Source: Candidatus Woesearchaeota archaeon (GTDB lineage Archaea; Nanobdellota; Nanobdellia; Woesearchaeales; GW2011-AR9). From it: a stretch of 8,862 nt of DNA. Under the pieces are notes generated by a model. It made no database searches and had not been told where the DNA came from. It saw only the letters and a program-made list of their open reading frames with translations. Position 1 is the first letter of the stretch. Each line of letters begins with the position of its first letter. The DNA is taken from assembly GCA_016179995.1 (NCBI GenBank), contig JACPCC010000008.1:1046-9907 (forward strand). The letters are read 5' to 3'. This document shows positions 1-6,200 of the stretch, one piece after another. A program made the translations under genes and the position numbers.

Positions 1-1
1 G

Positions 2-289
2 ACTCTAACTAAATTTTGTAAAGATTGTAAATCTATTTATGTTCTAAAAACGGATAAAAAATCAATCCCACTAACAGATAAATATTGGGAGGAACTTAAA
101 CTAAATTCATCCGAAAATATAAGTCACTATTTTGACACACAAACTATTGATTTTGATTTATGTCAAAAAGATAATTGCAACTGCGGAGGTTCACTTATAG
201 TTTTATCACACAACTGCCCCATCTGCAACTATAAACTCAAATTGTCTAAAAAAGAAATAGATGGTTTGCCTATAATGAAAGCAAACTAA
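2..289 (+). CDS. C-terminal part of a cysteine-rich, probably zinc-binding protein (5' end outside the window)
   Basis: The frame starting at base 2 is open from the left edge to a TAA at 287-289, giving 95 visible residues and no start codon of its own. It has a CxxC pair near the visible N-terminus (FCKDC, residues 6 and 9). A second cluster follows at C54, C59 and C61 (CNCGG) and C72/C75 (CPIC). The CxxC and CxC/CPxC spacing is typical of zinc ribbons or knuckles and suggests one or two structural zinc sites. The segment between the clusters is Lys/Asp/Asn-rich and soluble. The family is not recognised and the missing N-terminus may carry the informative domain. It converges on the minus-strand gene that ends at 314, with about 24 bp between the stop codons. 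That it is a gene is fairly safe; zinc binding is inferred from the cysteine pattern only. Confidence 0.7.
   Translation, partial: TLTKFCKDCKSIYVLKTDKKSIPLTDKYWEELKLNSSENISHYFDTQTIDFDLCQKDNCNCGGSLIVLSHNCPICNYKLKLSKKEIDGLPIMKAN
244..260 (-). terminator. Possible archaeal-type oligo-T terminator for the gene at 314-1051
   Basis: Read on the minus strand, this stretch is a pyrimidine tract of TTTC followed by six T, about 55-70 nt beyond the TAG at 314. Archaeal transcription often ends at such T-runs without a hairpin, and I see no stem-loop here. It lies inside the convergent cysteine-rich gene, where it reads as Lys codons, so it could equally be ordinary AT-rich coding sequence. Confidence 0.25.
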
Positions 290-313
290 TAGTATTAATC
301 CATCTTGTCTAAA

Positions 314-1051
314 CTAATTTTCGTAATCAAATACTTTAGCCAAGCCCAGTAATCCTTTCTTTGCTTGTTCATCTAGATGCAAGCCTGGCCAATTTCTTTC
401 ATTAGCTAACCTCCTAAACTCCGAGTCTCTTACACTTTGAATTTCTATTCTTCTAAGTGATTCTGGTTGATCATATTTTGCCCAAATCTGTTGGCATTTT
501 CTATCTATGTTCTCAAAATTAATTTGCCAGGAAAAAAGAACAGGCAATGCCGTCTTTATTGTATCTAAACTTCCTGTGACTGTAATAAATGGTTTTACTT
601 CTTTGTACTTTTCTTCATCATTCCAATATTGATTTTGCGCTCCAGTTTCTAACTGATAAGTTCCATCTTCGTTATCTACTATTCCAACTAACCAATTATT
701 TGTAGCTCTACCTGTCTCTAAACCTCTAACTTTTTCTTTTTCAAAAATAGTTAAATAAGCCGGTTTAGAATTTGCCAGATAAACATCTCCAATTTTACGT
801 TCATAATCCATACTAGTGGCATCATGGATTGTTCCTTCATGGCCGTATTTTTTTAATAGTACAGATAAAGAAGGTGCAAACAATTGATATAATGTGGGGC
901 TCGATTCCGGTTCGGAGACGGTTTCTTCTAAACTTACTTGTGGTTGTGCATTAGTAGAATTTACTATATGTTCTAAATTATTAGTGCAATTCACTAAGGT
1001 GGCTATCGCTGCTCCTAAAATTGCTAGACTGGATTTTCTAGTTGTGGTCAT
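314..1051 (-). CDS. Unknown exported or membrane-anchored protein, 245 aa
   Basis: The gene runs from an ATG at 1051-1049 to a TAG at 316-314. The N-terminus looks like a short export signal: basic residues R5 and K6, a hydrophobic stretch at about residues 9-20, then Cys22 in the context LVNC, followed by a Ser/Thr/Asn/Glu-rich spacer to about residue 52. This resembles a lipoprotein signal, but Asn at -1 is not the usual Gly/Ala/Ser, so lipidation is uncertain. The rest (about 53-245) is mixed alpha/beta, with aromatic-rich segments around 100-150 and a charged helical C-terminal half rich in Arg/Glu. I see no catalytic motif and no family I recognise. The start is supported by a TATA box centred about 27 bp upstream, which would make the mRNA leaderless. 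It diverges from the ADP-ribosylglycohydrolase gene. Its function is unknown. Confidence 0.85.
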   Translation of the reverse strand: MTTTRKSSLAILGAAIATLVNCTNNLEHIVNSTNAQPQVSLEETVSEPESSPTLYQLFAPSLSVLLKKYGHEGTIHDATSMDYERKIGDVYLANSKPAYLTIFEKEKVRGLETGRATNNWLVGIVDNEDGTYQLETGAQNQYWNDEEKYKEVKPFITVTGSLDTIKTALPVLFSWQINFENIDRKCQQIWAKYDQPESLRRIEIQSVRDSEFRRLANERNWPGLHLDEQAKKGLLGLAKVFDYEN

Positions 1052-1074
1052 TGTTTACTTAGTTTAATCATTCA

Positions 1075-1089
1075 TTTATAAATTTTTGT
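1075..1089 (-). promoter_or_regulatory. Archaeal BRE/TATA promoter of the gene at 314-1051
   Basis: On the minus strand an A-rich BRE-like stretch (ACAAAAA) is followed directly by TTTATAAA at 1082-1075. The box is centred about 27 bp from the ATG at 1051. Archaeal transcription starts about 25-27 bp downstream of the box centre, so the transcript should begin at or within a base or two of the ATG. No Shine-Dalgarno sequence precedes the ATG, as expected of a leaderless mRNA. TTTATAAA is its own reverse complement, so the BRE side and the distance to the gene set the direction. Confidence 0.6.
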
Positions 1090-1103
1090 AACTTATCACT
1101 TTT

Positions 1104-1115
1104 AAGTAATTACTT
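1104..1115. promoter_or_regulatory. 12-bp perfect palindrome between the divergent promoters (possible operator)
   Basis: AAGTAATTACTT equals its own reverse complement. It sits between the two divergent TATA boxes, ending one base before the BRE-like region of the plus-strand promoter (1117-1123). A dimeric helix-turn-helix regulator bound here could affect TFB/TBP binding at the ADP-ribosylglycohydrolase promoter, and less directly at the opposite one. In AT-rich DNA a 12-bp palindrome can arise by chance, so a regulatory role is inferred from position only. Confidence 0.3.
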
Positions 1116-1116
1116 T

Positions 1117-1131
1117 GGCAAAGTTTATAAA
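1117..1131 (+). promoter_or_regulatory. Archaeal BRE/TATA promoter of the ADP-ribosylglycohydrolase-PHP operon
   Basis: GGCAAAG (BRE-like) is followed by TTTATAAA at 1124-1131, centred about 26-27 bp before the ATG at 1154. The predicted transcription start coincides with the start codon, and the bases before the ATG contain no Shine-Dalgarno sequence. Read as a bacterial promoter it would lack a good -35 element and leave a short leader without a ribosome site. The archaeal leaderless reading is therefore better supported. Confidence 0.65.
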
Positions 1132-1153
1132 CCAGTTCTTATTTCAACCATAA

Positions 1154-2113
1154 ATGAATAATTTGTCTACTATAAATTTAGCTAAAGGATGTTTAATTGG
1201 CGCCGCTGTAGGTGACGCTTTAGGCATGCCTACTGAGTATATCAGTAAACACCAACTACAATCATTTTATAAAGGGAGAATAGAATCCTATCAGAAAGCA
1301 AATAACAATCATCCTTGTGCTCATTTAAAACCAGGTCAATATACAGATGATACCCAACAACTGATTCTTCTTGCAGAATCTTTAGTTGCTAATAATGGCT
1401 TCAATCTTCTAGATTTCTCTCAACGAATTGGCCAATGGGCTTATGAATGTCAGACTATTCCTGGATATGATCGTTTCTCTGGTGGAACTAGTATTTCGGC
1501 AGGATTAGCGATTTATAATGGATCTAATCCTCTAAAAACTGGAATCAATCGAGCTACTTGTGGTTCAGCTATGCGTGTAGCTCCATTAGGTATTTTTTAT
1601 TATGATAAACCACAAAAATTAGACACTGTTGCTGCCGATTCTTCTTTAATTACTCACAATCATCCCGCTGCAATAGACTCAGCTGTATTTATCTCTAAAA
1701 CAATAGCATCTTTAATTAACGGTGCTGGTTCTAAAGAAAGTATACAAGAAGCTAAATCTACTCTAACGTCTAACTTAGTTAAGATATTAGATTATGTTTT
1801 TGAGAACAAAGAAAAAGAACCGGCTCTAATTGCCAAAGAAGTTGGTGCTTCAGAAAGTACTTACGAAACAGTCCCTATGGCCTTACATTGTTTTCTTCAC
1901 AGTCCTCTTGATTTTGAACAGACTGTTGTTAATGCTGCTAATTTAGTTCCAGGAGATACTGACTCTATTGCTTGTATTGCTGGCGCCCTCTCTGGAGCAT
2001 ATAATGGTTTGTCTTCCATCCCAACTAGATTTATTACTGCTTTGGAAGATTATCTTTATCTTTCAGAGCTAGGAGAAAAACTACTTCACTTAGGAGGAAC
2101 TTCAAAAAAATGA
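1154..2113 (+). CDS. ADP-ribosylglycohydrolase (DraG/ARH family)
   Basis: This 319-residue protein belongs to the ADP-ribosyl-glycohydrolase family (DraG, ARH1/ARH3), all-helical enzymes that use a binuclear Mg2+ centre to hydrolyse the bond between ADP-ribose and a protein or nucleic-acid acceptor. The family motifs are in order: GAAVGDALGMPTE (16-28), YTDDTQ (63-68, first metal-ligand group), FSGGTSIS (108-115), GSAMRVAPLG (137-146), THNHPAA (167-173) and GDTDSIACIAGALSGA (267-282, second metal-ligand group). Every metal-binding position expected is present and the length is normal, so it should be active. No signal peptide is seen, so it is cytoplasmic. The ATG is supported by a TATA box about 27 bp upstream and an apparently leaderless mRNA. 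It overlaps the PHP gene by ATGA, so the two are one operon. The acceptor (Arg, Ser, nucleic acid or a small molecule) cannot be read from the sequence, and no ADP-ribosyltransferase is visible nearby. Confidence 0.95.
   Translation: MNNLSTINLAKGCLIGAAVGDALGMPTEYISKHQLQSFYKGRIESYQKANNNHPCAHLKPGQYTDDTQQLILLAESLVANNGFNLLDFSQRIGQWAYECQTIPGYDRFSGGTSISAGLAIYNGSNPLKTGINRATCGSAMRVAPLGIFYYDKPQKLDTVAADSSLITHNHPAAIDSAVFISKTIASLINGAGSKESIQEAKSTLTSNLVKILDYVFENKEKEPALIAKEVGASESTYETVPMALHCFLHSPLDFEQTVVNAANLVPGDTDSIACIAGALSGAYNGLSSIPTRFITALEDYLYLSELGEKLLHLGGTSKK
2092..2098 (+). promoter_or_regulatory. Shine-Dalgarno sequence of the PHP gene
   Basis: AGGAGGA lies inside the end of the upstream gene, 11 bases before the ATG at 2110. 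It is a near-perfect anti-SD complement, although the spacing is on the long side. The operon's first gene has none, so this supports the usual archaeal pattern of a leaderless first gene with SD-led internal genes. Partial coincidence with the encoded Gly-Gly cannot be excluded. Confidence 0.55.
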
Positions 2114-2778
2114 AAATAGATCTTCATCTTCATACTCAGTTTAGTTACCAAGGGGAAATTGGACATCAGTCTAGCGACTCCGATATCTCTTTAGAGAACC
2201 TACCGGTATTAGCTAGGCAAAAAGGTTTAGATGGTTTAGTTATTACTGATCATATGACTATGGAAGCTGGAGATGAAGTTTACAAAAGAGTTAAAGAAAA
2301 TAATCCAGATTTACTTTTATTAAGGGGAATGGAATACCACAGTGATTATGGACACCTACTTTTATTTGGATTGAAAAATGATGATGTTTGTAGAATTTTT
2401 GGAAAATATGGTCCAGCACAAGATGTTATCAATTATGTTCAAGATTCTGGGGGCATAGTTGTTCCTAGTCATCCTTATCAGGCTCATTATACTTATGCTT
2501 TGGAAGATAAAGTATTTAATCTGCAAGGATTGAGCGCTTTAGAAGGCATTAACGGGCAGCTGCATCCTCGTCTTAATCATAAAGCCGAAATTGCTGCAAC
2601 TGAATTAAATCTACCCCAAACTGGCGGTTCTGACGCGCATCATCTAGCTAATTTAGGACGAGCATACACTTTATTTGAAAATCACATCAGTAACATGGAA
2701 GACTTAATTACAGAAATTAAACTGAATCGCTGTTCTCCTCGAATTCTCTCTACCACCTTGAAAAGTAAAAGCCTATAA
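2110..2778 (+). CDS. PHP-domain metal-dependent phosphoesterase
   Basis: This 222-residue protein of the PHP (polymerase and histidinol phosphatase) superfamily is nearly all domain. Its multi-metal site is readable: DLHLHT (H6, H8), TDH (46-48), GMEYH (73-77, ligand E75), GHLLLFG (81-87), PSHPY (119-123, ligand H121) and GSDAH (173-177, ligands D175 and H177). Short stand-alone PHP proteins of this layout include histidinol-phosphate phosphatases and the RNase AM/YciV-type enzymes that hydrolyse 5' phosphates or 3',5'-bisphosphonucleotides. The substrate here is not determined. No his genes are visible and no polymerase is fused, so a general nucleotide or phosphoester role is more likely than histidine synthesis. 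The ATG overlaps the stop of the ADP-ribosylglycohydrolase gene (ATGA), implying coupled translation. It is cytoplasmic and ends in TAA 19 bp from the stop of the convergent small gene. Confidence 0.9.
   Translation: MKIDLHLHTQFSYQGEIGHQSSDSDISLENLPVLARQKGLDGLVITDHMTMEAGDEVYKRVKENNPDLLLLRGMEYHSDYGHLLLFGLKNDDVCRIFGKYGPAQDVINYVQDSGGIVVPSHPYQAHYTYALEDKVFNLQGLSALEGINGQLHPRLNHKAEIAATELNLPQTGGSDAHHLANLGRAYTLFENHISNMEDLITEIKLNRCSPRILSTTLKSKSL
2761..2771 (-). terminator. Possible oligo-T terminator for the small gene at 2798-3148
   Basis: On the minus strand this reads CTTTTACTTTT, about 30 nt past the TAA of the small minus-strand gene. It has no hairpin and would fit an archaeal T-rich terminator. 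It overlaps the last codons of the PHP gene, so its base content is partly set by coding. Confidence 0.25.
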
Positions 2779-2797
2779 CAAATCAAACAGCTATTGC

Positions 2798-3148
2798 TTA
2801 ATGAACATAAGAAATTACTGTTGAAGGTATATCCATTGATTCCAACAATGCCCTTATTTCTATAAATTCGTTTTTCTCTGCTGTTATTTGTAATAAAGCT
2901 GTTAATGGCTCTTTAATTAATGTTTGAGATATTTGCGCAGAGATATTTCCTTTTCTTAAATGATATGTTGCTTTAGTCAATGAAGTTAATGTTCCTTCAG
3001 AGCGATATCCTTTCTGTTGAAAAAGCACAATCAATTTTTCAGTGAATCTTCCTAAATAAAAAGAAGCGGTTTTGTAATCGCTGCTATCGCGAGAGAATTG
3101 TTTCATCTTCAGCAACTGGTTAATATCAATATTAAGTGTTAATTTCAT
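2798..3148 (-). CDS. Small hypothetical protein, 116 aa from the ATG
   Basis: The frame ends with TAA at 2800-2798. I place the start at the ATG at 3148-3146 (MKLTLNID...), giving 116 residues. An in-frame TTG at 3181 would add 11 residues (127 aa). The ATG is preferred because a TATA-like element at 3199-3206 predicts transcription beginning around 3176, which is inside the longer version. No Shine-Dalgarno sequence is seen before either start. The protein has a short beta-like N-terminus (LTLNIDI), then appears mostly helical with many Lys/Gln/Ser/Thr. It has no cysteine cluster, membrane segment or catalytic motif. I recognise no family. It lies downstream of the giant gene on the same strand (110 bp gap) and converges with the PHP gene. 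It may have its own promoter or be co-transcribed with the giant gene. Confidence 0.6.
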   Translation of the reverse strand: MKLTLNIDINQLLKMKQFSRDSSDYKTASFYLGRFTEKLIVLFQQKGYRSEGTLTSLTKATYHLRKGNISAQISQTLIKEPLTALLQITAEKNEFIEIRALLESMDIPSTVISYVH

Positions 3149-3198
3149 TTTTAAAGTTAATATTCCAAAATCAATATTCAAATCATTTACACTTGGAT

Positions 3199-3206
3199 TA
3201 TTTAAT
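3199..3206 (-). promoter_or_regulatory. Weak TATA-like element upstream of the small gene
   Basis: On the minus strand this reads ATTAAATA, one base from the archaeal TTTAAATA form, in the 110-bp gap after the giant gene. It predicts a start near 3176 and a leader of about 28 nt before the ATG at 3148. The rest of the gap (3149-3258) is AT-rich, with A-runs on the minus strand and T-runs on the plus strand, and holds no other feature I can support. The match is weak in such AT-rich DNA. Confidence 0.3.
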
Positions 3207-3258
3207 ATTTTCTGATGGATGGACTTTTAATGTTTTTTGTTTCTATTTTATTTTACTA

Positions 3259-6200
3259 TCACGGACTAACCGTCATCTCTGTTGTTTGTGTCGTAGTCAA
3301 ATCAAATTCTATTTCTGTTTCTTTCTGAGCGTTACTTAGTAATTTTACCAATGAATCTCTTCGTTTGATTAATGCATCTTTGTAATACGTAGCTTCATTC
3401 CCTCCATAAACATAAATAATATCACCAATAGTTTCTGCGGCGGCTTGCGATTTAGGATTACTATCTTTTTGTAAAGCTGCCCTTCTTTGGCTTAATTCTT
3501 CTACTGTTGGCACTTGTCCTACAGAATAAGCATTATCTACTATGGCTGTTATTTGTTCGTTAGTAATAGCATTTAATCTTTCGATGCTTTCTCTCATTAC
3601 TTCTTTATTATGGACAACTATTTCTCCATTCTGCACTTCTAATAAATTAGCATAAGCTGGATTTACATTTCCTCCAAACTGGGGATTGGTTAAGATTTGC
3701 TGAACATCTTTGACGTTAACTGTTTGTGAAAAACCATTAAACCCACCTTGAGCTCGTGATCCTAACGCTGCTCCTTGATCTATAAAGAAAACCCCGCCGT
3801 CTGAGCCATAGAGCATATTCCAATCAGCACGATCATAATTTCCTATTAACGCATCCATAGCAAAACCCAACTGCACATCACGGCTTTGATGAAACTCTGC
3901 AGGCATAGTTTGGCTCGAATGTGTATTTTCTTTAAATTCCATAACTTGAACGAGATTGTCGCCTTCTGCGACTAAATTAGTTCGTGGAGTTGGCAGTCCA
4001 GCTAAAGTTAACAGTCTTTGTCCGATATAGTCAGCCCGAGTAGTGTGGGTTGGTCCACCTTTAACAATTAATTTATATCCGGTAGACGCTTCAAATATTT
4101 CTAAGGGGTGAGTGGAAATAACTTTATCTCCTCCAGTATTACTTTTTTTCTGCCAAGTACTTCTTATATGTTGCAATATATCTTCTGACATTGACTGTCC
4201 ATCAAAATCTTTGGGATTCTCTAAACCGAAAGCAGCCATTTCTGGAGGAATCTCTGAAATCAATGTTGGTTCCAGAGAAACTTTTCCCGTTTCTTTTCTT
4301 TGTGTTACATCATTTTCTAACTTAGTTTCTATACTTGCTGTTCTTGCTCGTGGATCGCTTTGTGCAAATTCTTTAGTTTTCTGTAAGGTTACTAACTGTT
4401 CAAGATAAGAAAGAACAGACCCAGCTTTAGGACCATAATGATTTGTAACAACTCTTTCTTCTTCTTCGTATTCTGACTTTATTTCTGTAGGTTTCATGGA
4501 AGGAATTCCGTTATCATCTACTCCTCCAAACTCAACACCTTTTACTGCACCTTCTAAACTATAAGCCTCTTTCTGAGATAACTTACCTAATCCGTTTATA
4601 TGAGAAAACATTAAGACGCTTTGCAGTTCTGCATCAGGATGATAATAACGAATAGTCCCTTCTATAAATAAATTCACCGAGCCAGTGCAGCAAGTATCTA
4701 CAAAACGTAATTTTTTACCTAACAGATCTTCTGATTTTAAATAAGCATAAGTTTTTTCAACTTCTGTTCTAAAAGCACCATCAGTCTCCATTAGATGGTT
4801 AAATTTTTCCTGAAAGACTTGCCTAAACTCTGGTAAGCTATCAGCTTTGATTGCATTGGCTATCACTCCAATAGTGTTACTTTGCATATTAGTGGTGGCT
4901 CTGCTCACAAAAATCATTCTAACTTCATCATCCAACCCCATCTGCTGACGATACAAAGAATCTGACGTGCCTAACAAAGCTCCATCCCTAAATAAATGAA
5001 CATTAAGATATGATGGGTCTAACTCGCTTAGCACACGGGAAAATTTAGGTAATGCTTTTACTAAATTAACTGACGAACCATATAAATTGTCAAAGTTATC
5101 TCTTAAATTTTTTAACTCCGTTGCACTAAGACCTTCACTTTGCGCTCTTAATAATACTAATTCTTTAATTTCATCTTTTGTTAAAGAAGAATCAGCAGCT
5201 TCTCTAGTTAAACTAATTAATTGTTGTTCGTAATCACGTGGATGAATTTCTCCTCTAAAATCACCTACTAATTCTGGACCACCTTCTATAACTGTAGTGA
5301 TACTACTCAAAGAATTACGTAATGCGCCTTCTACTAACGGAGGAGATATGTCTTCTAATCTTCTAGTTTCTAATTGCACCAACGTCTCTATTTCAGTAAC
5401 TACTTGGCTAGTTGGTGTTGCTAAATCGGGAGCTAAATCTGAAGACACTAGGTCTGGATTGATTACTCCTTCTCTATACCAGCTTCCACTTTCGGGGCTA
5501 AATGTGAATCTTTCTTCTCCTAGAGCCAATTCTCTTTTCTGGTGTGATAGTTGAGTCTTTTCTTCAATATCCAAAGACATATCAGTAGAATCTAAAGATT
5601 CATCTCTCAGTACACGTTCATCTCCCGGTACACCTGTTGCGTCTATCTGTTCTTTCTTTGTCGCAAAGTCTACTTCTTCACTTATGGCTGTCAAATCTTC
5701 TTGCATTAAACTTAAATCAGTAAACTTCTCACCAGATAAATCAGTTCCTTCTGGAACAACTAAAACTGTTTTTCCTTCTTCGCTCGCGATTAATATTCCT
5801 GGACCTTCTTCAAAGATAGCGTTAGGATTAGAATTCAATTGAGTATCAAAAACATCTTGTGAAACTATACTAACTGGCACTTGCCCAGAAAATCCAGAAT
5901 TATAACTTAGTGGTACTGGTTGTGATGGTATATTCAGTTTTGGATGTGGAGCATTTCCTAAAGCTGCAGACATCAAAATATCACAAGGTCCGCCTTGACA
6001 AGCAAATCCAGCCGCTTCTTCTATTCCTTCTTTTAGAACTTCTTTAAAAAGTTGTGATGCTGGACCACTGCCTAACACTTTGTCTCCCACTTTAGTCAAA
6101 ACTGTTCTTACAGTTTGTACTGTTTTAGAGGTGCTCAATACAGCATCTAGTCCGCCCACCGCTCCGCTATATCCAGCTAACATCGCCGGATTGGCAAAAG

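Noticed and set aside
3222..3258. T-rich plus-strand tract that might terminate plus-strand transcripts
   Set aside because: No plus-strand gene ends nearby; the PHP gene stops about 450 bp earlier and another gene lies between. On the minus strand the tract is A-rich and so is not a terminator for the giant gene.
3136..3339. Plus-strand frame of 67 codons spanning the gap between the two minus-strand genes
   Set aside because: It is rich in Phe/Leu/Tyr/Cys from T-rich DNA, overlaps the ends of both minus-strand genes, and has no ribosome site or promoter.
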